Source: Tridacna crocea
Lineage: Eukaryota > Mollusca > Bivalvia > Cardiida > Cardiidae
Direction: 5' to 3'
Length of the DNA stretch: 64,000 bases
Assembly: GCA_943736015.1 (NCBI GenBank)
Contig: OX031062.1
Span: 58,020,962 to 58,084,961 of the forward strand
The notes beneath the pieces were generated by a model. It was not told where the DNA came from. It did no database searches and worked only from the letters and a program-made list of their open reading frames with translations. The position numbers were made by a program, and so were the translations under genes. How positions within the stretch are numbered: the stretch's first letter is position 1; every line of letters starts with the position of its first letter. Shown here one piece after another: positions 10,926 through 22,093 of this stretch.

Positions 10926-11150
10926 AACTCTTTACAAGCCTTTACTAATCCACACTTTCAACGACACTCGGAAATAACGCTTTTGAAAAGATTGTTCGAA
11001 AATGAGAAAATGCTGCTGTCCAGCATTTTTCTCCTTTTCCAACAATATTTTCTACTCCATGAAGATAAAGTTATGAGTTACATTTATATTGTAGTCTACA
11101 AATCTTTTAAGTTTATTCAAGTCAAAAACTTTGTCGATTGGTACAGAACT
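10926..11150 (-). mobile_element. Family A MITE, decayed ends
   Basis: CAACTCTTTACAAGCC, TTTTGAAAAGATTGTTCG, the hairpin GAAAATGCTGCTGTCCAGCA and ACTTTGTCGATTGGTACAG follow the reverse consensus. The TTAA ends are lost. Confidence 0.75.
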
Positions 11151-12603
11151 GGAACCGTATAATTACTAATTCATTTGACGCAAAAAAAGGTTAAGAACAA
11201 TAACAAATGTATTGTAAGACAAGAAAAGATGAAATAAACTACAATGTTTGCCGTCAAAATTTTCGGTAGCAAATTACATTTTCAGTATTAGAACAAACGA
11301 ACTAATCGTAACAAAATAGTCTGTCTGAATACGTATATTACAGTTTTAAATTATTGACGAATCAGATGATACCAATAATAAATGAATACTAAAATAGTCT
11401 GTTTGAATATATTACAGTTTTAAATTATTGACGAACCAGATAATAACAACAATAAAATGAATACTAAAAGACGACGTGCAGATATTGTTTCACATAGAAA
11501 GAGAAATATTAGCCCTACATAGTGATTTATTCAAGTGCAATAACATGCAAATTGTTCACAAAACAACCCAAGCTGTCCATGATTACGTCGAACTTAAATT
11601 TCAATATTGCTCTCAGAAAATTAATGTTCGGATTGTTTTACCCTTTTCCCCGCCATAGGCGAAAACATTGACTTTTGCGGACAGCACAGATCAAGATCAA
11701 ACTGCACAAAACGTGCAGTCTGATCTTAGATCTATACCGTCCGTTTGTGCAGTTAAGCCTATTTAATCAAAATCCTTGTAAATTTCAATGGATTGCATTT
11801 AGAGCCGGCGAAAGAGATCGAGTTGATTTATTCGGCGCTGAAAGATTAAAGCAATATTACTGGAGATATGGCAGTAATTCGTCAAAGCCCACACACCAAT
11901 AAACGCAGAAAATAAACAGGAAAAAAAACAACTCTAGAATCGTGGGTATCAAAACACAAAAACACTAGATCTAGATTTCACAAAAAGGAGAAGAAATATC
12001 AATAAGTTAAAGTACAATACATAAACGATATTTGGAAATTAGTAGCGATTTTAATGCATAATACTGTCAGTATACTCAATCAATTTACCTTTCTCTTTGA
12101 CCAACAATGGCATTTGTTTTCATATGGATATAAACTTTTCCACACTGCACAGGCCATTTTTTTCCAAAACAGCCTAAGAACTGCAATACTGTATATGTGG
12201 ATATATACCAGTGTCGAAAAATTTTCGAATTACCGCAATTATTTTGTTCCACTAGCAGATGAACAATGCCTATATGATTTATTTCAATGTCTAAGGATGA
12301 ATTACTACGCCCGCTATTTTCTCGACAATGTTCAAAAAGATATTACTGTGAAAGATCAAAATATATTTTATGTCGTGAACACGTATTTTTTTTAATCCCC
12401 GGGGCGCACCCCCTCCCCATAGCAACGCTTTACAATATTACGTCAAGCGCAGGAAATGTAAGGTAAATTACGTAATATTTCCATCTGGTTATGAGGCAAG
12501 CCCATTTTTACCTATGTAATTTGAACACGGTCCCGAACAACTGTTTCCGTCTTCAATTGAAGAGTTAGAATATAAAAAAAAAATTAATATAGAAATAAAT
12601 TAT
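11151..12603. other. Mostly unassigned
   Basis: Apart from the B hairpin at 11679, holds a ~65-bp direct repeat (TAGTCTGTYTGAATA...TTACAGTTTTAAATTATTGA at 11317 and 11395) and a 113-codon frame (12054-12395) rich in Phe/Tyr/Asn with no recognised domain. Confidence 0.5.
11679..11748 (+). repeat. Family B hairpin
   Basis: Family B core: GGACAGTGTAGATCAAGATC, AGACTGCACAGAACGTGCAG, TCTGATCTTGATCTACACTG, TCC; a ~65-bp palindrome often preceded by GCTGACCTTTTGC. Here AGATCAAACTGCAC pairs with GTGCAGTCTGATCT; TATACCGTCCG end. Confidence 0.8.
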
Positions 12604-12830
12604 GCATCACATACATGTAATTATTGATCTATAAGATCCATTTTTGCATCACATAATTAAGGATGTATAAGATCCATTTTTGCATCACATAATTATAAAT
12701 ATATAAGATCCATTTTGCATCACATAATTATGGATGTATAAGATCCATTTTTGTATCACATAATTATAAATATATAAGATCCATTTTGCATCACATAATT
12801 ATGGATCTATATAGATCCATTTTGTCTTAC
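12604..12830 (+). repeat. 36-bp tandem array with dimer structure
   Basis: Six units of the type CATCACATAATTATGGATGT then ATAAGATCCATTTTTG. Units 2 and 4 carry GGATGTA; units 3 and 5 carry AAATATA and a one-base-shorter T run, so the array grew as a ~71-bp dimer. ATCTATAAGATC-like inverted bits occur in each unit. Confidence 0.9.
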
Positions 12831-12868
12831 AACCCACTGGAACATGAGATATCACGAAAAGTCAAGAC

Positions 12869-13196
12869 ATGTCCCATCACGCGAAAAGGGACCTTCTGAG
12901 AACTGCGAAAAATGTCAACCCTGGTCAGACTGCGCAAAAGCGAATAGAGTCAACCCTGGTCAGACTGCGCAAAAGCGAAAAGAGTCAACCCTGGTCAGAC
13001 TGCGCAATTGCGCAGTCTGACCAGGGTTGACTCTTTTCGCCTTTATGATATTTTCTGTATGAAAAGTGGTCATTTTACCTTGTTATACAATAATTTTTGA
13101 ATTATCAACTTAAAATGACCTGCACTATCGTTGACCTGTTTTCATCAAATTGATGAACAGTATTCCCAGATAGTCCCTTTTCGCGTCACGGGTCAC
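12869..13196 (+). mobile_element. Family C hairpin MITE with triplicated left arm
   Basis: Ends CCCATCACGCGAAAAGGGAC and AGTCCCTTTTCGCGTCACGG are terminal inverted repeats. The hairpin arm GTCAACCCTGGTCAGACTGC with GCAAAAGCGAAWAG occurs three times in a row at ~12915-13010; the complementary arm (GCAGTCTGACCAGGGTTGAC) occurs once. Then TTTATGATATTTTCTGTATG and a ~120-bp unique arm. Confidence 0.85.
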
Positions 13197-13835
13197 AAAA
13201 TAGCAAAACGAAGACAACGGAGGTTAACATGGTTACAGAAGAATCCCTCCCTCTTTTCGCAGACCGTGACTCAGTATTAAGTTGACAAGCTCAGTCAAGA
13301 AAACCATAAAGACTACAATTCAGTGCTTGAGCAGAATATTTCAACAAAAAAGAAACACTTCTGACTGGTATCCTTTTGGCACATTCAAAACAGAAAAGCA
13401 TTGGTCACAGATTAGCAGATCTGTACATAGTTCTAACGATCTGTCACAAAATAAAAGTGATACTAAAAATGTCAGCGGATGTACTCAGATTTAATGCAAA
13501 AAAAGGCTTTGCAGGTCAATGAATCCAACGGCAGAATATCTAATTCTGTTGACATTTTTCTCGGAAAACTTAGCGTAAAGCAAAGAATTCATTGGAGATT
13601 TATTCTTGGCCACTTGATCTATGGCAAGGTCAGCAGAGCTATGACGGACCTAAAATCGCTCACCAAAATGTCACTGTATCTCGGCCCGTATTGACCAGCT
13701 TATCTTATATTTTGTAGTTTATCAATTCTATAGTTCGAAAGTTACACAATTACTGATTGGCTTAGCCATTCGATTTAGAGTCAGGGTGTCCTGGAGTAGT
13801 TTTGCAATACTTTTTAAAACTGGTATAAAGTAATA
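13197..13835. other. Unassigned, two overlapping short frames
   Basis: Frames of 70 and 71 codons (13282-13494, 13479-13694) are not recognisable proteins; no splice or repeat evidence. Confidence 0.4.
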
Positions 13836-14064
13836 TTAACCTTTTCCCAAACACTCCCTGGTTTTGTCCGGGTAGGAATAGAAGCCTTTTGAAAACATTG
13901 TGGTAAAAGGAGAAAATGCTTGTAACCAGCACTTTCTCCTTTTCCCTAAATATTTTCTACCCTAAATTATAGAAAAATCTTCTTTTTAGCGACTGTTAAT
14001 TTGTCATCTGCAAAATGCTATTAATTTGGTCTAGCCCAAAATCTGCCGTTTGGGAACGGGTTAA
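13836..14064 (-). mobile_element. Family A MITE, full length
   Basis: TTAACCTTTTCCCAAACA to CGTTTGGGAACGGGTTAA, 229 bp. It belongs to the TTTCCC-ended subset; the hairpin has AATGCTTGTAACCAGCACTT. Confidence 0.88.
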
Positions 14065-14411
14065 AACAATCAAAGCAATACGAGCGTGCACGTCCCTATT
14101 TTACATACATATAATGACAGAATGTACGTCACAGCTTCACCGTAGAACACGAACACACAGCCTTAATTTCCGCAGTACCGGAAGTCCAATTGGCTGAACT
14201 CTGCGTTCGTAAACCCGTTTTCCGACCGCATTTAGATGACCAATTACGAAAGGTCGATGTAGTCCACTTTTTCATGAGACATTGGACATTTGGGAATACC
14301 GGTTTCAAAGTTATCCTGGATTTGCTATGACTCCTTTTGCCCGGATTTTGAAAGGAAAATCCCCCTGAAGTCATATATACAATTTCATATAACTATACGT
14401 GCTTACAATGA

Positions 14412-14681
14412 ATGAACCATACTCTGTGAAAGGGGGGGGGGCTTAATGCATCTGCGAAATGTTTCGGCCCAGGTCAGCCTGCGCGAAGTGCGCAGGCTGA
14501 CCTGGGCCGAAACTTTTCGCTATTGGCCAGTTTTCTGTATGTTCAAGGACCAGTCTATCTCATGATCCATTCAATTGTCAGACAAAGTGGACTTTATGGA
14601 TCCAAGATCACGTGATTACCTGCTTGGTGTCATGCATCACGGACATGCATTAAGCCCCCTTTTCACAGAGCATGGCTCAAC
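14412..14681 (+). mobile_element. Family C2 hairpin MITE, full length
   Basis: Terminal repeats AACCATACTCTGTGAAAGG and CCCTTTTCACAGAGCATGGC. Perfect hairpin GTTTCGGCCCAGGTCAGCCT, GCGCGAAGTGCGC and complement, then GGACCAGTCTATCTCATGAT. A G-run (14432-14441) has expanded in the left end. Confidence 0.87.
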
Positions 14682-14929
14682 TATTTTGGTCGACTCACAT
14701 CAATAATTAAACCTAATTATTCCAGAATGAAACCAAGCTTACTGCGGTTACTTTCGAATGGCCATAATTTTTATTATAGTGGACTATTTTTGCCTGGCAT
14801 TATAATTGTGCAGCGGTATGAATGGAATTCAGCCGTTGTTCGTAAATCGTCACTGTTAATTACAGAAATTATACAAAATGCTCTTTGCATGCTAAAGCAA
14901 ATTAGCCACGCTCTTTGACGAGGGGATGG

Positions 14930-14998
14930 AAAGGGGAAGGGGGAGCCCTTACTGCAGATCTGCAAAACGTATCACTCTAGGCCAGCCTGCGCAGCACT
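14930..14998 (+). repeat. Left fragment of a C2 MITE
   Basis: GGGGAAGGGGGAGCCCTTAC, CTGCAAAACGTATCACTCTA, GGCCAGCCTGCGC; cut within the hairpin and joined to a family A right end. Confidence 0.65.
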
Positions 14999-15001
14999 AT
15001 A

Positions 15002-15068
15002 TCCGATGTTTTCAAAGGTCTACTTCCTCAGTGTCGTTAAAATTCGGGATAGTGTGGTAAATGGTTAA
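15002..15068 (+). repeat. Right third of a family A MITE
   Basis: GATGTTTTCAAAGGTCTACT to GTGGTAAATGGTTAA. It is joined directly to a broken C2 hairpin at about 14998, so one element truncated the other. Confidence 0.7.
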
Positions 15069-15111
15069 TTTGTGCTTATGTCTCTATGGGATAAGCATGC
15101 CTTTACCATTT

Positions 15112-15185
15112 TAATTAGAATCGAACTCAGGACGCCTGGATAAGAAATCCAACCATTGAGTGATAGATGACCAATCACAAGTCTA
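15112..15185 (-). mobile_element. tRNA-like SINE head fragment
   Basis: Minus strand ...CACTCAATGGTTGGATTTCT, GGCGTCCTGAGTTCGATTC; GTTCGATTC (15126-15118) is a good B box. It directly abuts the tail of the SINE at 15186. Confidence 0.45.
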
Positions 15186-15466
15186 CTCCGATTGATTGAT
15201 TGAATGATTGATTTTATTGCAGTTTAACGCCGTTCCAACAGGCAGGGCAAATCATGGCGGTCTGTGTACCTACGCACGTGTTTCCCTAGCTATCTTACAC
15301 CAATAATGAAATAACTTTCTGTCCCCCCCAAATTATTGACTGCTTTTCTCATATGCGTCAGAGATGAGTGGCCGGAAAAGTCACCGAAAAAAAAGACTGC
15401 CTCAACCAGGTTTCGAACTCACAACCACTAGGTCACGAGTCAGAAGTGAACTATATGGCCAGGCAA
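15186..15466 (-). mobile_element. tRNA-derived SINE, minus strand
   Basis: On the minus strand the head reads TGGCCATATAGTTCACTTCT...GAGTTCGAAACCT; GTTCGAAAC (15418-15410) fits a Pol III B box. The far end is ...CGTTAAACTGCAATAAAATC with an (AATC)n tail (15186-15205). No intact tRNA cloverleaf. Confidence 0.6.
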
Positions 15467-15564
15467 AAGTGCTCTCCAAAGACAGGACATAGTGTGTTAA
15501 GTTATGAGACAATCTTTGAGAGATTAATCCCTTAGGCTAATAAGTGTGACTCGCTGACCTTTTG

Positions 15565-15634
15565 CTTACAGTGTAGATCATGATCAGACTGCACAGAGAG
15601 TGCAGTCTGATCATGGATCTACTCTGTCCGATAA
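15565..15634 (+). repeat. Family B hairpin
   Basis: GTAGATCATGATCAGACTGC pairs with GCAGTCTGATCATGGATCTAC, with the usual upstream text (CTAATAAGTGTGACTCGCTG, ACCTTTTGC). Confidence 0.85.
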
Positions 15635-15952
15635 GGAGAAATTATTCCCCAAAACAAAACTTTAAAATAGCAATATTTGGGTTTTTTACTATCGAAGTGA
15701 AAATTTCAACTTGGTTATTCAGAAGGAAAAAGATTAGATTAGAACAAACCAGTGCACCGTGCAAAAACAACACTTTTATTACTGACGAACTAATATCTGT
15801 TATGTCTTACACTGCAAAACACGAGTGCAATATAATTGTAACAGCCTTTCTCAGCTAGAAGTAAAGAACTCATTTCACCGGAATTTTTCTCCTTTTGTCT
15901 ACAAAGTTTTGGCTACAACTAAACACTAAGAAAATACTGGATAGAAAAGATC

Positions 15953-16162
15953 CAGGGCCAGGGTTTGTATTCATCAACCATTCTTAAGAGCATTCTTGGC
16001 CTTATTCTTTAAGATTTTCCAACCGTGGAAGTAACAACACTTCTGATTGGCTAAACCAAATGGTTTAGCCAATCAGAAGTTCTGTTACTTTCACATTGAC
16101 AAAATTCTGAAGAATAAGACTAAGAACGTTCTTAAGAATGGTTGGTGAATACGGTCCCTGGT
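15953..16162 (+). mobile_element. Family E palindromic MITE, copy 1
   Basis: About 205 bp, palindromic end to end: CCAGGGTTTGTATTCATCAA to TTGGTGAATACGGTCCCTGG, with apex CTTCTGATTGGCTAAACCAA, ATGGTTTAGCCAATCAGAAG. Each arm also holds TTCTTAAGARCRTTCTT. Confidence 0.9.
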
Positions 16163-16328
16163 TGCTTTCTGTTGGATTTTGACCGTCCACAAATACATCG
16201 TAAACGGTAACACCGGCATATCTTTCTCAACGCCACATATATAAACGCCGCCTTTTTCGACGGCGTAAAGTTCGATCCTATAAAATTTGGAAAGTTTTTT
16301 TTTTTACCTTGTAGGGTTGACTAAACAA

Positions 16329-16398
16329 ACGGACGGTATAGATTCAAGATCAGACTGCACGTTCTGTGCAGTCTGATCTTGATCTATACCGTCCGTAA
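16329..16398 (+). repeat. Family B hairpin, near perfect
   Basis: ACGGACGGTATAGATTCAAG to ATCTATACCGTCCGT. The TATA-containing stem is changed on both arms, so pairing is kept. Confidence 0.88.
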
Positions 16399-16495
16399 AA
16401 CCCTATGTCTTCGCTGAAAGGGAAGTGCCATTTGTATCATTAGCCAACAAAAACATGCCTTGACAGCCGTGATTCAATAACCATCCACAGACAAG

Positions 16496-17497
16496 AGCTG
16501 TGTTGGATCATATTTGTAACAAATCATATATGTAACACCTGTTACATATATGATCACATATGTAACATGTGTTACATATATGACTCGGAAATCAAGCATA
16601 AATGTAACATATTTTGTGACGAATATGATCGATGCCGGTTTTTGATGTGACATGAAATCACATATGTCACAGGTCAATTTTGATTTAAAAACAGTACAAA
16701 AGAATGCATATTTACATCTGAAACACATTTGTAGCAGGTTTTTATTCACCAGATGGGCCAATATCTTGATACTGATTTGTTGTGTCACTTTGTCCATCGT
16801 CGTCATCGGCGGTGACGTCGACGTCACTCTTTCGCGTCCGCTCCATATTTCCTCAACTCTTTAAAGGATATTCATGAATATAATGTCCGGTATCGTGGCT
16901 GCTCTCTGTTTATATATATAAACATATATATATGGGCCACAACGTGAGAAAATGTACCTTCGGACAATTGGTGAGTATTTGATAAACAACGTTATTTTGA
17001 ATGTATAATATTTCTGGAGTATGTTAGTCTTTATTTGAACAGATTATTCAGGTTATTTTGTGAGTTATGACCAATTTACTATATGAACCCTACAAACGTC
17101 ATTTACCTGAAAAATGAAGTCAAAGTTGCGTAATGCATTTCTGCGTGTTAGTAGAACCTACAAAACTCGATGCATTTGCTTAAAACTGTTTAAGCACTGA
17201 TCAAACCCCGTATTGTTACGGCAATATGTTGAAATTATTTTGTGTATTTTATTGCGATGTGGTTGCTATGGTTACCTTTTAACGATAGATATAGGAAAAT
17301 ATATAAAATGGGCTGAGACAAGGGCAGATAACTCCAAGTATTGAAATAAATATGTTTTAAAACTCATTCAGTTGAAAGATTACAATTACAGTGATATTTT
17401 TAAAACATTTATATTACATGATTTTTCCTCTTTTTGCAGCTTTCTACTAGTGATGACAGAATGTCCGAAGGTACATTTTGTCACGTTGAGGTTCATG

Positions 17498-17538
<41 letters not shown>

Positions 17539-17785
17539 TTACACACATGTGTTACATATGTGATCATATATGTGTTACATATGTGATCATATATGTAACA
17601 CATGTTACATTTGTGATCATATATGTAACACATAGACAACTAAACCTGTTACATATATGCTTCTCATGTCAACCCCCATTTCGGACAAACACATTTGTAA
17701 CACACTTTATCTGTTACGAATGTGATCATGTACGTAACAAATGTGTTACATATATGATTTGTTACAAATATGATCCAACAGAGCT
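16496..17785 (+). mobile_element. 1.29-kb element with 43-bp inverted ends
   Basis: The outer 43 bases (16496-16538 and 17743-17785) are inverted copies with one mismatch, starting AGCTGTGTTGGATCATATTT. Subterminal blocks on both sides carry many TGTTACATATRTGATC copies in both orientations. The middle is unique apart from a GT microsatellite. No transposase frame, and no clear target duplication. Non-autonomous DNA transposon likely. Confidence 0.75.
17495..17537 (+). repeat. GT microsatellite
   Basis: About 20 GT units inside the 1.29-kb TIR element. They create two apparent open frames (17372-17563 and 17505-18014) that are not genes. Confidence 0.95.
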
Positions 17786-17974
17786 GCAAGAAAACAAGAA
17801 CAATAGAAATACTACGGAATCCTGTCTACTCCATCTTTTTGGCTTTGGAAAACACGATACCAAAATAAAACTTCGATCTTTCAAACCTGCAATTACCGTA
17901 AAATTTCAATCGATTCGAAATGAATACCAAGAACATAAGCTTACAACGATAATAGTTGCTGGATTTTACTACGT

Positions 17975-18447
17975 GTATCTAGAACGATTGGTAAATAGGG
18001 TTTCAAACAAATGACGCCATTTAGAATGGTTGGTATATACAATTTCAAACAAAGGTCGCCATTTACAATGGTTTGTAGATACGATTTCAAACTAAGGACG
18101 CCGTTTGGAATTGTTGGTAAACAGGGTTTCAAACAAAGGGCGCCATTCAGAATGGTTGGTAAATGCAATTTCAAACAAAGGACGTCATTTAGAATGGTTG
18201 GTAAATACGGTTTCAAAGGACGTCATTGAGAATGCTTGGTAAATACGGTTTCAAAGGACGTCATTGAGCCATTTATTACGGTTTCAAGGTACGTCATTGA
18301 GAATGGTTGGTAAATACTGTTTCAAAGTTCGCCATTTAGAATGGTTGGTATTTACGGTTTCAAACAAACGACGCCATTTAGAATGGTTTGTAACTACGGT
18401 TTCAAACTAACGACGCCATTTAGAACGGTTGGTAAATACGGTTTTTG
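17975..18447 (+). repeat. 42-bp minisatellite, ~11 copies
   Basis: Unit ~GGACGCCATTTAGAATGGTT, GGTAAATACGGTTTCAAACA, AA. Some units are 38 or 32 bp through loss of the CAAA end. 42 is a multiple of 3, so both strands show 14-residue repeat frames (72 and 91 codons); divergence and indels argue against coding. Confidence 0.9.
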
Positions 18448-18756
18448 AAATCCAAAACGTTCCTGACACAAGCCAGGTTGGCGCCTGGCCAATTTGAATT
18501 TCGTCCCATAAGCTATTGCAAATACCGATGGCTGTCACGTACTCCAAAATGTTTGGACCATCTTACTGTAGAAAGTCGGCGGTAACCCTATTCAAACAGA
18601 CCGAATAGTTATTTTAGCACAATTTGTGTGTCCTTCAGGCACCTGCTTTATCTCTATTCTACTTAAAAGTAAAGTGCAATGTAATGTTTAAACTCGTAGT
18701 AAATCCCCAAATCTGCCATGACATAAGGTACATTTTTGGGGGCTCATATGTCCTTA

Positions 18757-18826
18757 TCGGACAGTGTAGATCAAAGATCAGACTGCACGGAACGTGCAGT
18801 CTGATCTTTGATCTACACTGTCCTTA
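18757..18826 (+). repeat. Family B hairpin, near perfect
   Basis: CGGACAGTGTAGATCAAAGA and its complement, apex GCACGGAACGTGC. The inserted A in ATCAAAGATC is present on both arms (compare 62072). Confidence 0.9.
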
Positions 18827-19949
18827 CAAGGTCGGCAGGTCATGCTCAGCAGCCCTATATATTATTATAGAGTATACTATTGAAAGCGTTGTATAACTTC
18901 ATTCGAATGCACTCAAAAAGTTAAAACGTGTCAAGAACAAGACACCGTAGCATTCGGAATACATTCACAGGCGTATTATTGTTGTGGTAGAACTACCATG
19001 ACGGCGTCAACTCTCCCTCATATCCTATATATAACCCGTAGTTTCTATGATCATCGAACTATTCTTTCCTTCGAAACGCGCCAGAACAGATCAGATAACA
19101 GGAACTCTCGTATACGCTTGGAAACAATTGGATAGACCTCAAATTGACGTGATGTCAAGTTATACGTTACTTTTAATCATTATGTGAGAGGGAAGTTTTA
19201 TAAGTATGATGGATTGACTATACGAAAAAAAAAAATAAATACAGGTATTTGATTTTCATTAATAACTTTTGTCTTCGCTTATTTGTCTGTTTCATATTCA
19301 CCAGGTTCTGTTTTTCCTTCGGTAGTCTTTTCAACTCTTTATAAACAATAATTTTCGTAACAGAAGGAACAGATTTCAAGTTTTAATGGTTTTAACGGTT
19401 TTTGTGGCAATTTTGTGAAGCAAATCATTGGATAAGTGGACTGAATACAAACAATAACTGAAAGTATTGGTTTCATTATTAATTATTGACTGTGTCAAGT
19501 CGTTTTCCTTACATTTTTTTCTCGTATTATTTTTTCCTTATTCTTTTTTCACCCTTGACTGGCTGATTTTCTTTCCCTTCATCGTTGCCACCGGTAGCCC
19601 ACGTGGATGCTGCTAGTTATGTTATGAGATAAGACAAAGCCCTAACAAAGTTATGCCTGATTCTTTGAACCTGCTCAATATAATTATGACGCCGTCACAT
19701 GGGACCTCGGTTTGACGTCACGTCCCAAATTTAGAGGGTCAGCCGTGGAGCTCGAACCCACACCTTCAAGTGGCCTAAGACTTGACGTTTTTAAGTCCTA
19801 CGTTCTTGAGATATATTCGGGCTAGTTATTTTTCACCCCTTTCTATAATTTTTCAAAGCATAATAAACTGACTTCAAGTGGAAGAGATTTCTGAAGGAAG
19901 TTAATAATGCGTTTTACCCTCTATTGTACATTTCTGTGTTGTATCGTCC
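18827..19949. other. No supported feature
   Basis: A tRNA-like phrase (GAGCTCGAACCCACACC, 19748) is too weak to annotate. TGACGTCA occurs at 19713. Confidence 0.4.
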
Positions 19950-20105
19950 ATGATGTTTTTCCATTTCCCACACTGTTTTCTGTCCTCTCAAAGAAAGTAC
20001 CTTTCATTTGGTTAATACCCTATTACTCCTATTTGAATACTTTCAACTTATTTAAGTCGAAAAGACTTTGCAGTCTTGTTAAAGGTAAATGGATTGCAAA
20101 TTCCA
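19950..20105 (-). repeat. Very decayed family A-like segment
   Basis: CCATTTCCCACACTGTTTTC followed by a decayed right half. It underlies an apparent 130-codon frame (19907-20299) which I do not treat as coding. Confidence 0.35.
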
Positions 20106-20689
20106 TAAATGGAGGTATTGGGATTATAAATCCAATATTTTTGTGTCTGTTGTTCTTTTTTTCATATTCTCTCATTTCCTTTAATTTATTGATTTATATA
20201 TTAGTCAACTTAGTTAATTTTTTATTCATTTATTTTCTTATTCATTTATCATTTGAAAAATCACGGCATTTAAATCGACTTCATGTTTATTTAAATTGAA
20301 ACAAACTTTTAGCGGACTATTTTCAAGCGCTATTATACTGATATCAAGTTACATATGGCTCCATACCTTTGATAACGCTGTGTCGCAAAAGAGAAATTGG
20401 CCGTTACCACAAATTAGATCAATTCATAATGTTCTATTAGGGACCGCTGTAGTTTATTCGGTTTTGATTAGCCTTATTCTCCTTCGTCTTGTAAATAAAT
20501 TATAGAATTTCGAAATAAGAAAAAGAAAAATCCTCAAAAGTACATTGAACTATGTCTCGGGAGACCAACTCCTTCCCATTTCCAATCTGGAATATTACCC
20601 CATATCCGGCAAGTCACACCTGTGCATCTGATATATCCTTCCGCTGAGACTGAACACTAAAGTGCTAAATAAACACATGTAGCCCTGAA
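20106..20689. other. No supported feature
   Basis: A 69-codon frame (20296-20505) with hydrophobic stretches is not recognisable. Confidence 0.4.
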
Positions 20690-20740
20690 CTCTTGATAAC
20701 CCGACAAAATTTTAGACAAGCCAAAAGCGGAAACCTTTGC
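20690..20740 (+). repeat. Left fragment of a family A MITE
   Basis: TAACCCGACAAAATTTTAGAC resembles the family A start; the similarity stops after about 50 bases. Confidence 0.4.
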
Positions 20741-20803
20741 TGACGGTGGTCCAGTTTGGCCAGAACGATTGGAATCTTCTTTGAGAGGGATACAAAATAG
20801 TGT

Positions 20804-21031
20804 TTAACCCTTTTCTAAACAAACCCTGGTTTTTACGTGTCTGCAATAAAAGTCTTTTGAAAACACTGTGGGAAAAGGAGAAATTGCTCGTAACGAGCAA
20901 TTTCTCCTTTTCCAAAAGTGTTTTCTACCCTTTTTGAGAACTTTCTGCCATTTTCTCAAAATCTAAAATTGTCGTCTGCAAGCTCTTTAAGTTTGGAAGA
21001 GTCCAAAATTTGTCGTTTGGGAAAGGGTTAA
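20804..21031 (-). mobile_element. TTAA MITE with family A flanks and A'-type apex
   Basis: TTAACCCTTTTCTAAACAAA to GTCGTTTGGGAAAGGGTTAA. The flanks are family A, but the hairpin is GGAGAAATTGCTCGTAACGA and its complement, a perfect palindrome with the CTCG/CGAG apex. Confidence 0.88.
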
Positions 21032-21837
21032 AGAAAAAAATTGCTAGCTAACATTATAACATTTTCAAACAAAGTTTTCAAAAGCCTTCTTACAAAGAAA
21101 TGTAAGATAACGGGTCGTTCTATTGGACTTTTAAATCGAGATAATATTTTAATAGTCCCAGGATACCTATTTCGCTCTATTTAGTTTTTCGGGATATTAC
21201 ATTATAACCGGCATGGCGCACCTGCACCTCTGATATTTTATTTGCTGCGCTAAAAGAACCAGGCTCAATAGCCTTCTATCCTTGTCATAAAAACCCACGC
21301 GTAGTGAGTCGAAGGGAAAATGCATTATAAGAGCACATACAAACAGTAGAGTACAGAACGAAGATAAAGGGCGTACTCCTTTCGCCTGTTCTGGCACAAT
21401 GTTCTGTGTTCCGGAAAGCTGTTCTGAAATGTGCGAAAGGGATATTTCAGAACACAATACTGTTCCGGAGGTATGTTCTGAATGAAGCACGTTCGGAACA
21501 TTATTCTAAACTGTATCGAAATGAAAGTCCACTGGCATGATGGCTGTTGCAAGAGCTACTGTCTTACTGTCTTAGCTGTGTTAGTTGAGGATATGATTAG
21601 CTGCACAGAGAGATAGAGTAGAGACGAATGTAGTATGCCCATATTTATGGCATTCATATCGTAAAAAAGGACAATTGCAAATTTTGCCATGAAGAATTGT
21701 CCGTTTTTCAGCCATCTTGTATCACCTAGCAACCGTACAGCAGGTGCGCTAAATAAGGATTTAGAGTTACTCCATTACTAAGAACTCTGGTGTTGCTTTA
21801 AAACCTCGACATTTGATAAACGTGTTTATGGCCTGCA
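21032..21837. other. Unassigned
   Basis: Contains TGTTCTG/CAGAACA-like repeats at 21389-21500 (GTTCTGTGTTCCGGAA, GTTCTGAAATGTGC) that could be a small repeat; nothing else. Confidence 0.4.
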
Positions 21838-22093
21838 CCATGCGAAAACAGCCATTCAGACATTTGCGTAAAAAGTCGGCTCGAATCCGCCTAGGCAGTC
21901 CGCGCAGGCTGATCCAAGACTACATTTTCCGATCGTGTGTGATTTCCTGTTTCACGCATGTCTACCGTAGGACAAAAATCTACTGTTGGCGTAAAGTGCC
22001 GTCTCGGATCAGCTAGCGCAGTCCGCGCAGCAGGCTGATCCGATACGACACTTTACGCAAATGTCCAAAAGCTGCTTTTCACGTATTTCAGGC
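21838..22093 (+). mobile_element. Family D double-hairpin MITE, copy 1
   Basis: CATGCGAAAACAGCCATTCA and the end GTCCAAAAGCTGCTTTTCAC are diverged inverted ends. Two hairpins: one decayed (GGCTCGAATCCGCCTAGGCA...) and one (GTGCCGTCTCGGATCAGCTA with GCAGGCTGATCCGATACGAC). The spacer has TACCGTAGGACAAAAATCTA. Confidence 0.8.

Noticed and set aside
12054..12395. 113-codon open frame as a gene
   Set aside because: No domain, poor composition (Phe/Tyr/Asn-rich, AT-driven), no supporting context.
17505..18014. 169-codon open frame beginning in the GT tract
   Set aside because: Made of the GT microsatellite and the TGTTACATATATGATC boxes of a transposon-like element.
18011..18229. 14-residue repeat protein on either strand
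   Set aside because: Product of a 42-bp minisatellite; frames break in later units through 4-bp and 10-bp losses.
19748..19800. tRNA-like/SINE head
   Set aside because: GAGCTCGAACCC is suggestive, but no A box or body partner was found.
19907..20299. 130-codon hydrophobic open frame
   Set aside because: Overlaps a decayed family A segment and is composed of AT-rich low-complexity codons; no domain or homology clue.
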